NCBI GenBank assembly: GCA_023525975.1
Contig: CM042029.1
Span: 67,551,429-67,615,428, forward strand
DNA length: 64,000 nucleotides
Direction: 5' to 3'
DNA from: Smallanthus sonchifolius
Taxonomy: Eukaryota; Streptophyta; Magnoliopsida; Asterales; Asteraceae
A program made the position numbers and the translations under genes. The notes under the pieces are model-generated. The model ran no database searches. It was not told the DNA's origin and saw only the letters and a program-made list of their open reading frames with translations. Positions 9,795 through 21,089 of this stretch are shown here, piece by piece (the stretch's first letter is position 1; every line of letters begins with the position of its first letter).

Positions 9795-9839
9795 TGGCCA
9801 AGTCCATTTAGCAATTCCCGTGTGTGGTTAGTAGTCCCC

Positions 9840-10416
9840 TTCTAAGAGGAAACAAGAAACTCTAACTATGAGACAATGGTTATTGTACCAAGGCAAGGGG
9901 GAGCAAAAGAAAAATAACCATAAAAAAAATCTCCGTACAATCCTCCCTTATATCTCCTAGCCTTGTATTAAACTCAGCATACTGAAAATTCCAAATCCAA
10001 TTATAACAATATGACCAACTTTACAAAATGGCATGATAACAAACTCCTTGATCAAAGTTGTTATTTGTATATATTGTATTATGTGTATTAGTCTAGTACT
10101 TTATTAGTTTATGGGCTAGCTAGAGCCCGATATCTTGATTATTGAGGGTTCCCCTCCATTTGAATAGATTCAGATATTTCCATTCGCTTTAGATCAGCAG
10201 CTTTAAACCTAAAGACCACGAGACCTATTTTATCTATCCAACACCCCCCTACGACAGAAAACCGAACAGGTTTATGAGAACTATTTAATCCGTCCAACGC
10301 CCCCTTACGAACCCAACCTACCTCACACCTATTTAGCCCCACATAAAAGCCCAACCAGGATTTGCTTCTTTATCTGTGATCTAACATGTAAGCCTTCTTC
10401 AAAACCATGTAATTTT
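9840..10416. other. No gene recognised
   Basis: AT-rich DNA between the MULE and the NLR relic; I see no coding sequence or clear repeat in it. Confidence 0.5.
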
Positions 10417-10747
10417 ATGACCAAACAAGCAACAATGTAACTTTCCATTTGGTGGATATTTACTTTTGAAGTTGACAGTGTATACAGGGAGACCAACAAT
10501 ATTGTGTGCCTCTTCAGCTAAATCTTTGAATCTTTTTTTCAGATTTCTTAATTCTTCAAGCTCGTGTAGGTCATTTCCTTTTTTAATAAAGAAGGTTTGC
10601 ATTATGGAGCAGAGCTGAAGATAAAGCAACTGAATTTCAGATCTTTTTGATAAAAATTGATGGGTGGTTGTTGATGAATGGATTGTCATTGCCATAAAGA
10701 AGCATCTTCAAGTTCAATGTGAACAATTCCATCCCAGTGTATGCCAT
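10417..10747 (-). pseudogene. Relic of an NLR N-terminal (coiled-coil) region
   Basis: From 10747 the minus strand reads MAYTGMELFTL, then GNDNPFINNHPSI. After a frameshift near 10670 it reads IQLLYLQLCSIMQTFF, then LKKRF and LAEEAHNIV. The same order of motifs (MTYAGLQML, HIPFINHPSV, FQLLYEDLGSMIQTLF, LKKRF, AEEAQYII) forms the first 85 residues of the NLR at 56774-59488. Nothing after about residue 110 of the homologue is present, so no NB-ARC or LRR remains. Confidence 0.85.
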
Positions 10748-10908
10748 TTCTCTCTTAAATAGTTGTTTGTGGAAAGTGCAATACTGACATGGTCGACTGA
10801 TTGGAAGAATTGCGAGGGTGGATCGATTTGATCTCAAGGGACGGTTTTGGAGGAGATTGAAAGTCTAGGGTCTGGAATGAAAATAATAATAATTAATTAG
10901 ATTTAATT

Positions 10909-10995
10909 ATTGATCACTTTGTTCGTGAGAAGGTGCTGGAAGGAGAGATTGACCTGATCTGTGTTAATACTAACAGTCAGGTGGCAGCAAATGTG
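10909..10995 (+). pseudogene. Copia RNase H C-terminal scrap
   Basis: The frame reads DHFVREKVLEGEIDLI, then VNTNSQVA, the usual end of copia RNase H. It is cut off by the LTR-like repeat that begins at 10998. Confidence 0.75.
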
Positions 10996-10997
10996 AT

Positions 10998-11969
10998 GCG
11001 CAAGTTTAATTAGTTTAAATACGTGATATGTTATCATTTATACATGTTTTACATGCATAATAATCACCATATTATGGTACTAATTGAATAATAACCTTGC
11101 GATTGATGCCTAAAACGTTAATATTTTGTAATTGAAGGTTATTCGGTGTTGAATATACAAAACAAGCTAAATGCGCAAGTTTAATTAGTTTAAATACGTG
11201 ATATGTCATCATTTATACATGTTTTACATGCATAATAATCCCCATATTATGGTACTAATTGAATAATAACCTTGTGATTGATGCTTAAAACGTTAATATT
11301 TTGTAATTGAAGGTTATTCGGTATTGAATATACAAAACACGCTAAATCCTATAAAAAACGTCAAGAAATCAAGCCTTTTGGAAGATCATTCCCGAGCTTT
11401 GACCCCCAAGAAGTCAAACCAGGTAAATAGCAAGTCAAACAACAGCTAAAAGACGAAGCAGGGAGCATACAAGGCAAGGCACGGCCGTGCCTTGCCATGC
11501 AAGGCCGTGCATCCTTGTTTTTGCTCCCCAAGGCTCAAGTACACAGTCCTCTATACCCTGTTTGATTCCCGAGGTGTTTGCACGCCCGTGCAATCCAATG
11601 CATGGCCGTGTATTGCTCATTTTGAAGCCTATAAATAGATGGCTTGAGTTCTTCATTCCATACACCTTAGAAGACCAATCTATACCTCAAGAACACACCA
11701 GAGAGAGCTTAGTTCGTAGTTAGGGTAGTGAGTAGAGAGGCTCTCCCTCTTTGTTCCACAATAGGGGAGCCTACGAAACTCAACGTTACGCTAGTCGTTA
11801 TGACCATTCGTGGCTAAAGCTTCTTTGTATTGCTAGGGTGAAGATGATGTTTGGTGTATGTTAATGTTTAACGTATTGATTTAGTGGTATGTTTATGTCT
11901 TTAATTATTCGCTCTTAAAACCACCTTTTGGTGGGCTTTTATTATTGTCTAAATCCGTCTTTATATTTA
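10998..11969 (+). mobile_element. LTR-like repeat block, copy 1
   Basis: This block recurs at 14729-15607. It starts with a 175-bp tandem duplication (GCGCAAGTTTAATTAG at 10998 and 11173). It contains a 24-bp perfect palindrome at 11473-11496 (core GCACGGCCGTGC), further GCCGTGC dyads to about 11610, then a TATAAATA box near 11630 and GAGG-rich leader-like sequence. The promoter-like layout suggests LTR U3-R-U5 of an unidentified element. It is broken at 11970 by an Athila-like LTR. Confidence 0.65.
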
Positions 11970-13218
11970 TGATAAGTGGCCAAAGTTTCATGTATTAAAA
12001 GGTGTAATATGTTATATTTATGCAATTTGATATGTGGAATACAAAGGTTTTGTGTAGTCATGCATGTGCAGGTGTTGGAAGCTTAAAATGTGATCTTTGA
12101 AGATATTACGAGAGAGTCGGAACACGGAGAAAACGGGGCAAAACTGCAGGCACAACGTAAGCTTACGCCCTCCCGGCGTACGCCTACGCCTAAAGATTTC
12201 CTTCACAGCAACATCAGAGTCCCGGCGTAAGCTTACGCCCTCCCAGCGTAGGCCTACGCCTAAAGATTTCCTTCACAGCAGCATTAGAGGCCCGACGTAA
12301 GCCTACGCCCTCCCAGCGTAAGCCTACGCTGGGTGCGTTTCAGACGCGGGGTTTGGGCGAAACATCCGAATTTCAAAGGTTATTTAGGTTTTTCTTCCCC
12401 AAAATTCGAATCCATCTTTTACACCACAGTTCTTGGGCGATTTTGGTCATTTGAGGAGGCTAAGGAGCACGATTCTAACATGCAAGTGAAGATTGATACT
12501 CGAAATATTGAAGAATCGAAGATGCATTCCACAACCATGAGCGGCTAATCCACCGGTAATCATTCCCGGGTGGATTGTTTGTAAGTTTTTAGGGTTTTAT
12601 CATGTGCTAGCTTTGAGAAACAATTCTTGTAATCATTTGGTTTGAAACACTTGAATCTTTGTGTTTAGTATGGTTATGAACTCATGGGAGTCGATAAATT
12701 CTTGCACCATTGACCCCGTTAGATGATAATTGCTATGAACTTTGATTTATGTTGAATCTATTGATTAATCTAATTCTATATTGCATACATTTGTCTCGAT
12801 TTCATTCGTGAATATTGTTTTACACTATTTTCCGATGATGTATGAATGTTGATGTTCTTAGTTAGATTTGGTTAATTAGATTTGAATAACCATTCGATTG
12901 TTTGAACTCAAATGTTGGTGTGATAATCCCTAATTATTTGTGAGCTTGAAACCCGGGTGTGATACCCTTTTTAATTATTGTTTACAACTTAAACCGTTTT
13001 GTTTGGTACTTGATTTGTTTGTTGAGTTTATAACACTTAAATCATTGATTGTGTTTGGTCAGAAAGACCCGTTGTAACTTCATAATTTGCATTGTTAATT
13101 GAAGTTGAGCACCGACCACAAACTCTTCGTGGTTCGACACCCTTCTTACCCTAACTAGTTTAAGGTGATTAGGACACTCTATTTCTTTATCTTTGACCGG
13201 TCCCTTCGACACCGATCA
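11970..13218 (+). repeat. 5' LTR of an Athila/Tat-like retrotransposon
   Basis: It begins TGATAAGTG and ends CACCGATCA, and a second copy with the same ends stands alone at 39859-41104. U3 holds a cluster of palindromes (GGCGTAAGCTTACGCC and GCGTAGGCCTACGC types) at about 12150-12335. The PBS follows after a five-base spacer. Confidence 0.88.
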
Positions 13219-13223
13219 AATTT

Positions 13224-13241
13224 TGGCGCCGTTGCCGGGGA
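13224..13241 (+). other. Primer-binding site, tRNA-Asp type
   Basis: TGGCGCCGTTGCCGGGGA, the primer-binding sequence typical of Athila/Tat elements and complementary to the 3' end of tRNA-Asp (assignment from memory). Confidence 0.85.
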
Positions 13242-13372
13242 GTGTGTGCGCTTGGTGTTTTATTTTTAATTGACTCGTGCTACTATTTGTTACTTGTTTT
13301 GTTTGGTTAATCTTCTTCTATTTTTGTGTTACGCGTGGTGTTTGTTTGTGTGTGCAGGTGACAGATTAGTGC

Positions 13373-14728
13373 ATGCGTACCCGTTCATCCGGGAGGACTT
13401 CACCGCTTGTATTTGAACCAGAAATTGAGAGGATAGCAAGGCAAAACCGAACCCAACAACAACAAAATTTACAACCCATTTTATCGGAACCATCATCCAT
13501 GGATGGTCGAAGCAGTCATTCTGGGACTAGCATAAGAAACCGTGGCCCAACTCCAAACAGAGGCCCTATCCCTAACCGCCCACCAACTCCACCTCACCGA
13601 ACCTCAACCCAAACCCCACCTATACCTATCAATAACAACCAACCCCGTGGGTCGGGTCCAGTTCAACAAAACCGACCCGTTAACATCCGTACCAATCCCA
13701 CGTACCAAGGAAGAAGGGGCCCACAACAAAATCAAACCCCTCCCGGAAACAATGAGAACGAGGGTTGGGAGGATGAAGATGGTGAATATTTTGGGTATGC
13801 TGATAATGAAGATGTTGGGAATGGTGAAGGGTTTGGCGATTACGAGTATGAGGATGGTGAAAGGAGCAACTATGGAGAGTACAATGAGGGGCAAGGATTT
13901 GAAGAGGAAGAAGAGGTGAATTATGTTCACCAAAGACCGAGACAACCAATGGGGCGAACGGGTAGACCCGCTAGACCTGTTTATCCTCCTAGACAAGAAG
14001 AGAGGAGATTTACTAGGGGCTACATTAATGAAAACCGAAGACAACCGGTAGCCCCTATGGGTGGAGTTAACGGTCGTTTTCGACCGGCTATTTCGGAGAA
14101 TGCTTCTCCAATTGTTCCACCAATTCCAGGAATGAGGAGGTTCAAGTCAAGACCGAATTACATCAATGTCCTTCCACATTTTCATGGTATGGTCACCGAA
14201 GAACCATACACCCATTTAGCCGAGTTTGCTGCCATCTGTAGCACAATTGGGGATGAAAACTTTGACCAAAATGAGGTCAAACTCCGACTTTTTTAGTTTT
14301 CCCTCAAAGATCGAGCAAAGCAATGGTTCATCACATTGCCGGCTAATAGCATCTACACATGGGATGAAATGCAACAAGTTTTCTTGGACGAATATTACTC
14401 GGTTGCGAAGACAGATGACTCCCGAATTGAGATTCGGACTTTTCAACAACAATCAGGTGAACCTTTACATGAAGCTTTTACCCGTTTCAAGGAGTTGTTG
14501 AGGAAATGCCCCCACCATCAAATTGAGTTGTGGGAACTAGTAAAGTGTTTTGTTGATGGTTTGACTCAAGAGGAGAGGAAGTACTTGAAGTCCACCAGTA
14601 ATGGGACATTGTTGTCTAATCCCGAAGAAGATGATTGAGATTTTTTAGAAAGAATGAGCCAAAGTTCAAAATCCGAGGCATCGGCTAGCCGAAGAGCCAA
14701 ACACCCAATTTCAAAATCTGCCCCGGAC
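13373..14728 (+). pseudogene. Athila-like gag, with two stops and a truncated 3' end
   Basis: The start is ATG 13373. The N-terminal 200 residues are low-complexity (Pro/Gln, then acidic Gly/Asp/Glu). The capsid-like part begins near PNYINVLPHFHG and continues as LKDRAKQWF, then FLDEYY and EAFTRFKELLRKCPHH. Two in-frame stops interrupt it: TAG at 14294-14296 and TGA at 14636-14638, the second where relatives have Trp in DDW-DFLERM. The frame is lost where the second LTR-like block starts at 14729; no protease, RT or integrase is present. Confidence 0.85.
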
Positions 14729-15607
14729 TAATAACCTTGCGATTGATGCTTAAAACGTTAATATTTTGTAATTGAAGGTTATTCGGTGTTGAATATACAA
14801 AACAAGCTAAATGCGCAAGTTTAATTAGTTTAAATACGTGATATGTCATCATTTATACATGTTTTACATGCATAATAATCCCCATATTATGGTACTAATT
14901 GAATAATAACCTTGTGATTGATGCTTAAAACGTTAATATTTTGTAATTGAAGGTTATTCGGTGTTGAATATACAAAACACGCTAAATCCTATAAAAAACG
15001 TCAAGAAATCAAGCCTTTTGGAAGATCATTCCCGAGCTTTGACCCCCAAGAAGTCAAACCAGGTAAATAGCAAGTCAAACAACAGCTAAAAGACGAAGCA
15101 GGGAGCATACAAGGCAAGGCACGGCCGTGCCTTGCCATGCAAGGCCGTGCATCCTTGTTTTTGCTCCCCAAGGATCAAGTACACAGTCCTCTGTACCCTG
15201 TTTGATTCCCGAGGTGTTTGCACGCCCGTGCAATCCAATGCATGGCCGTGTATTGCTCATTTTGAGGCCTATAAATAGATGGCTTGGGTTCTTCATTCCA
15301 TACACCTTAGAAGACCAATCTATACCTCAAGAACACACCAGAGATAGCTTAGTTCGTAGTTAGGGTAGTGAGTAGAGAGGCTCTCCCTCTTTGCTCCACA
15401 ATAGGGGAGCCTACGAAACTCAACGTTACGCTAGTCGTTATGACCATTCGTGGCTAAAGCTTCTTTGTATTGCTAGGGTGAAGATGATGTTTGGTGTATG
15501 TTAATGTTTAACGTATTGATTTAGTGGTATGTTTATGTCTTTAATTATTCGCTCTTAAAACCACCTTTTGGTGGGCTTTTATTATTGTCTAAATCCGTCT
15601 TTATATT
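14729..15607 (+). mobile_element. LTR-like repeat block, copy 2
   Basis: Near-identical to copy 1 from about 11089 to 11968, including the second half of the 175-bp duplication, the palindrome (15133-15156 region) and the TATAAATA box. It begins abruptly inside the Athila-like gag and continues past the point at which copy 1 is broken. Confidence 0.8.
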
Positions 15608-16592
15608 TGTGAGTGTCTTAATTTTAAAGTGTAAGATAGTAAAACCTTTTTAATTAAACTTCTTTTGAAAGTCGTACGTCTTTATACGAGCAGAGATTGA
15701 TAAGACAAAGCTTGGTCTATACTTCTAAGGTCGTACGTCTTTATACGAACTTATTATGCGACCAAGAATTGGTGAACTCATGTTGGGAACGGTACGTCAT
15801 TATACTCGGTCTATTGTTACACCGCCTCCTGATGAGCTAAATATAATCACCAATTTAACTTTAATATAAAGCATTGTAAGTTCAATGTCTTAAACCAACC
15901 CGGTGATGACCATTCGAACGGTCAAGGGTAAATGTTGTCCTTAGCAGGAGGCACTACCATTTTAATTTAAAGATTATAATTCGTGAATCAAATGTCGTGA
16001 GGAAGAGGCTCTAGCGGTGACCCGGGTCACAAGTTTGTAGTAGTCATACAACTGACTTAGTCAACTTAACATTATCACGTACCAAGCTAATTCGAATCCC
16101 GAAGCAATACTCTCCGTGACCTGATCATTTTTGACATATTTACTTTTCTGCTATTTACTACTCTGTTCGTTACATTTCTGTTACACACATCACACACGTT
16201 TTCACTTTTATGTTATTTACTTTACCATCATTTACTTTTATGTCATTTACTATTCCGCTTCACAAGCACACAAAACCCACTTACTAATTAATCCGGCTAA
16301 ACGATAACAAAAGTTGAGTATTGGAATTCGACAGTGTCTATTGTTCGATACATGGTTCTTACCTAGAATATATTACGTTGCGATAGGTACACTTGCCTAT
16401 TGTGTGTGTTTTGAGTTAAAGCAATTATCATTTTATAAATTTAAAACCTGATCTCGTGAAACCATATTAAAAATATATTTATTTATATTTTTATAACTTA
16501 TCACACGAAACACATCAATACGTGTCTTTGATTTTTGTAATTATACCTTTGAAATTCTAATAAGAAAAGAGTAGCATATGTTTATGCAATTG
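15608..16592. other. No gene; continuation of the LTR-like block or its internal DNA
   Basis: Non-coding. A word of form GTCGTACGTCTTTATACGA recurs at about 15670 and 15730, with a related GGTACGTCATTATAC near 15790. I see no primer-binding site. Confidence 0.4.
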
Positions 16593-19062
16593 TGTCACAC
16601 CCCCAAATTCCACTTCGGGCTATACCCGCGGGGCGTGACGCGAGAGGATTTTTACCATTGAATTACTTTGAACGACCACTAAATGGTTTTCAAAATACCT
16701 GTTTTATGCATGACTCGAACGAGTCCAAAATAAAGTTTGACATGGTCCAAAGTAAAAGTGCGGAAGCAATGTTTAAATGTTTACAACATTTGAAAATGGG
16801 GATGATAAAATCATGTTTATCAAAATAGGATGCTATACATGAATAGTGCGTGACTCCGGTGAGTGCATCCTAGCCACATATCCTAGCATTCAAAGACCTG
16901 AGATAAACATACTAAAATGGGTCAACATAAAGTTGGTGAGTTCACAGGTAATTGTAATGGAAATCAAGTTTATGAATGTATGGAAAAACATTAGTACTCT
17001 ACACAATCATTGTTGATCAGATAAAACCAAAAATTATCATAAGTCCGTCAACCGACACTAACTGTAGCCACTGTAAAAGGAAAAGGATGGGGTTCACCTC
17101 TTTGTACCTTGCACATGAATGGAATAGGTCAATTATGTACCCGTTCGACCTCCGGTCGAGGTTAGCGCTACTAACCCGGGCATGGGTTGTTAACCCAGCA
17201 GTACTGTTCATGATCACCTAGCTTTTGGACAAATTAACGGTTCTCCGAGAGGACTTTGTACACCAAGTACAAAACTTATATAATTAATGTAACTGTGTAA
17301 GTGTGAAAATGTAACATTTGGAAAAATGTATACTTGAGCATGTATCTCACCCCAAAACGGTAAATGAGTAAAAAGGGGCTGTGTGAACTCACCTGATAAA
17401 TGACTTGAAAGACTCTTAGCAAATGCGGACTAAATGAGACGACCTACTCGTGCCTTAGGAACAATTAGGACTTTAAGGTCTAAACATTTGTAAATGTTTG
17501 ACTATGAACTCTATGCATCCAAGAGAGTTTTGAAAAGTGACTTTGATGTTTCAAAGATTGTTTTGACTCGACGACCCGTTGGTGACACGTTGGACTTAAG
17601 CATTCAAATCCTAACATAGAATTCAAACCTACTTTGAAATAGTATATTATCGCCTAATAAACACATTGGCACATTCGATTGGAATTAGAATTTGAAACAC
17701 AACTTTTGATACATTAAAGTTTCCTTAATTGGAAAGTCAAGTGTTTGAGTCCTAAACATGGCAACTATGCAAAGTTGATGTTCACACATGAATTAGGCAT
17801 GTTATAACACATATAAAACAGTTCAATGTTTACTTGCTATAAATAGACAAACATGTGTGTTTCGGATAATTAAAGTTTCCTATTATAGCAAGACTATGTC
17901 AAGTTGTCAAGTTTATGGATAATAACATATATTATCATACAATGTACCTAGTTACATGTTATTAAGTCATTTAGACCTTCTAATCATGTTAACAACTTGC
18001 AATTATAACTCTTGGAAGATTAAAGTTTCCTTATTTAGAAACCGGGCTCTAGAACTCATAAACATGCATTTCAATCCATCATTTTAGTCAATCATACTTC
18101 CATAATGTTAAATATACTAGTTTCATGCTTTACATGTATTCAATCATCAAGTCCCTCATGCATGTCAAGAAATAAAGTTTCTAAAAATAGAAAACGAGCC
18201 TAAGACATCATGGACATGTAATTTTACCGAAAAAGAATCATACAATCTCTATATCTAGTGTTTATGCATCATTTCCACCAAACAAAACACATCATAACCT
18301 CCTTGAACAAAAAAACCATATTTTAAAGTTTACATATATAGAACGGAGCATGAAATCTCATATGACCAAATGTTCTAGATAGCAAATCTACACATATTAT
18401 CCATTCTTTATGCATATCTAACCATTTTCCATCATCAAATCACCCTAAACATGGCGTCTAACATAAAACCCAAAATTAAAGTTTCCAAAAATAACAAAAC
18501 CGAGCATGCATGTATCATCCAACACTTTTGACAACAAAGTTTGCAAATATTATCCATCTACAACTATTATCATAACATAATCCATCATCAAATCAACAAA
18601 ATCTCATCATCTAGTACATGCATACATAATACAGTTTCCATAAGTGAAAATCGAGCTATGAACAACATCCGGGTCCAAAGTCACCAACAATATGTACCAT
18701 TTGAGTTAGAAAACACATTTTCTTTAAGAATCCATGGCTAATCTTTCAAGAAAATAAGATTTCTTTGGATGCATGTTCATATGAACATTGAAGAAAAATG
18801 GAGAAAAAGTGGGTTTTGATCTTACCAAAATCGAAGAAATGGATGGATTGATGGATGATTCTTTTTGTACACTTGATAATCTATGCTTGGAGCTTGATTC
18901 TTGAGTGAAATGAAGATCAAAACAACAAAAAATACCCCCCTAACTCCACCCATTTTCACCACCACTCCCACACTATAAAATTAAGTGGAATGCATGACAT
19001 ATACTATGACCTAAGTCTTAGTCGGGTATGGATGTTGACCTGGATTTTTTCCGGGTGTAACA
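16593..19062 (-). repeat. Probable solo LTR (minus orientation)
   Basis: The ends are TGTCACACCC at 16593 and GGGTGTAACA ending at 19062, a TG...CA element with short inverted ends. Read on the minus strand it starts TGTTACACCC and has a TATA-like TTTTATAG about 90 bp in. No coding sequence, PBS or matched target duplication was found. A roughly 45-bp segment (CACCCCAAAA ... AAAAAGGGGCT near 17350) recurs near 39820. Confidence 0.5.
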
Positions 19063-19298
19063 ACAGCCGGACGATTAAGGGACGAAACAGAAAACCATCG
19101 ATCAAGGTAGCAGGTCAGAAACCAATCGATGTTTGAAGATTTCCAATTGCAAAAAGACGACCAGGAACTGATCAAAGATGCTGTGAATTGAAAGTTTTCG
19201 ATTAAAAGAATCTGCTCGAGGGGCTGTGAATCACAAGTCTGCTGGTTTAATTCAAAATCCGTTGCGTGGTAATTGCAAATCAAAATCAAATCACTATA

Positions 19299-20392
19299 AT
19301 GGCCGAGTTTCAAGTTATTGGTGGGATCAAGAAGTTGAATTATACCAACTACAACATGTGGGCAACCTGTTTAAAATCTTATCTTCAGGGACAGGATTTG
19401 TGTTACATTGTCAATGGAACCGAAACCTATGCACCTACAAACAATATCAATGGAGTAACTGGTAAGTGGCAGGTTAAGGCGGACGGGCCATGTTCATCCT
19501 CAAAACAACTGTTTAGGATGAGATTCTTGATCACTTTCAAGAACTCGTGTTCCCGAAACAAGCATGGGATACACTCAACCAATTGTTCTCCAAGAAGAAT
19601 GATGCTCGTTTATAGATGTTAGAAAGCATACTGATGACTATCTAGCAAGGAGAGTCGACTATACCACAATACTTCCGTAAGGTAAAGAATTTATGTTGAG
19701 GAATTGGTGATCTTGATCAACAGTCCAAGGTTGGCGAAGCAAGGATGAAGCGTATAATTATCCACGGGTTAAAACCCGAATATTAGAGCTTCATTACAAC
19801 CATCCAAGGGTGGCCGACCCGGCCAACACTAACTGAGTTTGAAAACCTCTTGGCAGGACATGAGGCTTTGGCAAAATAGCATGTCGGCTGTCGGTCAAGA
19901 ATGAAACAGATGCACTTTATGCTGGGAAATCTAAAGAGAAGTCATGGCAGGGGCGAAATCAAAACAGAGACAAGTACAAGAAGAGTTAAGGTTTTGATAA
20001 GTTGGCGGAGCATTGTATTATCTGTCTATAGTGGATGACTACTCAATAAGGGTTTGGCTTTATGTGATCTAATACAAGAATGAAGCTTTTGAAAAGTTCG
20101 AAGAGTGGAAGGCGTTGGTGGAAAACCAAACAGGGAAGACAGTAAAGAAGCTTAGAACAGATAATGGGCTAGAGTTTTGTAATAAGCAGTTAAATAAATA
20201 TTGCAAAGAGTTTGGGATAACAAGGCATCTAACAGTTCCAGGAAACCCTCAGCAGAATGAGTTAGTGAAAAGGATGAACAGAACAATTCTTGATAAGGTG
20301 AGATGTATGATGTCTGAGTCTGGATTGCCAAAGCAGTATTGGGCAGAAGCAGCAACTACTGCAGTGTACCTGATAAACAGGTGGAGCCCCTC
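19299..20392 (+). pseudogene. Old copia element: gag and integrase remnants
   Basis: The gag-like part starts at ATG 19299 (MAEFQVIGGIKKLNYTNY, then WATCLKSYLQGQDL) and degenerates by 19620. After scattered fragments, an integrase core is readable from about 20020 (VDDYSIRVW), with KLRTDNGLEF, GNPQQNELVKRMNRT and PKQYWAEA. It ends at INRWSPSV where a copia LTR begins. Protease and most linking sequence are missing. Confidence 0.8.
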
Positions 20393-21071
20393 TGTTGGTG
20401 AATATGAACGGCGAAACCTATTCATGTTCTGGCGTTTTGTTCTATTATTCAAATATTCGTATTCCAGCAAAACCTCTTCATATTCCGGTATTTTGTTCTA
20501 TTATTCAAATATTCAGGCAAAACCTCTTCATGTTCCGACACAAATTACACGTGTAAGTTTAAAAAATAAGACAATACGTAACTCGGCGAATTCACCAAGT
20601 TTTAGGCATTTTCCGGCGAAAATTTATGTTTATTTTGGAGAAGTTGAAAACTCTTTGTTTATTTTAAGGAATTTGAATGTTAAAATGTTTATTCTAGGAA
20701 TTTTTGCCCATCTATTCAAAAGATTAAAAGCGATGTGACATCTTTGATTTAATACATTTATTTTATTGAATATAATTTCCTAAGCCATGTTGGTTTAAAA
20801 GTGTAGGGGTCATTATGTAAATATGTGAAATGTAAGTTTGAGTCATTTGTGTACTATTATAAAGTCCAGAGACTTATTTGTTAAAACCCCATATTAGAAA
20901 CTGTATGGTTTAAAGAACGCGCCGTTTCATCAATTCCCAATTAGGTTAAACAGGAACATGACCGTTTATTTGTCTGTAATGGCCAGGGAACATCACTATG
21001 TTATTGTTCAGTAAACTTCGTGTTTGTGTGTGTAAATTGTGTTCTTGAGAGTGTGTGATCTTGGGTTAACA
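20393..21071 (+). repeat. 5' LTR of a copia-type element inserted into the old copia
   Basis: It begins TGTTGGTGAATATG inside the integrase frame and ends GGGTTAACA. A roughly 70-bp tandem duplication (TTTTGTTCTATTATTCAAAT twice) lies at about 20420-20540. The next feature is a methionine-type PBS. Confidence 0.7.
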
Positions 21072-21072
21072 G

Positions 21073-21085
21073 TGGTATCAGAGCC
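21073..21085 (+). other. Primer-binding site, initiator tRNA-Met type
   Basis: TGGTATCAGAGCC follows the LTR after one base. The sequence CCAAAG just beyond it is where the gypsy element inserted. Confidence 0.85.
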
Positions 21086-21089
21086 AAAG

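Larger units (their letters stand above)
3497..9839 (-). mobile_element. MULE carrying a transposase-OTU gene and an Athila-ORF1-like gene
   Basis: Imperfect terminal inverted repeats of about 40 bp bound the element: CTAACCACACACGG at 3505-3518 and its complement near 9819-9832, with the similarity continuing inward over AATTGCTAA-type sequence. Both genes read on the minus strand. Fourteen copies of a roughly 36-bp dyad unit are concentrated in the terminal and intergenic parts. I could not find a matching 9-bp target duplication, so the exact outer edges are uncertain by a few bases and the insertion is probably old. Confidence 0.8.

Noticed and set aside
11474..11740. Short open frames repeated at 11435-11723 and 15075-15363 as a duplicated gene
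   Set aside because: Both strands are open because of the GC-rich palindrome; the region is a promoter-like part of an LTR-like repeat.
16593..19062. A DNA transposon, because of short inverted ends
   Set aside because: The TG...CA ends, promoter-like layout on the minus strand and lack of matching target duplication fit a solo LTR better, though not firmly.
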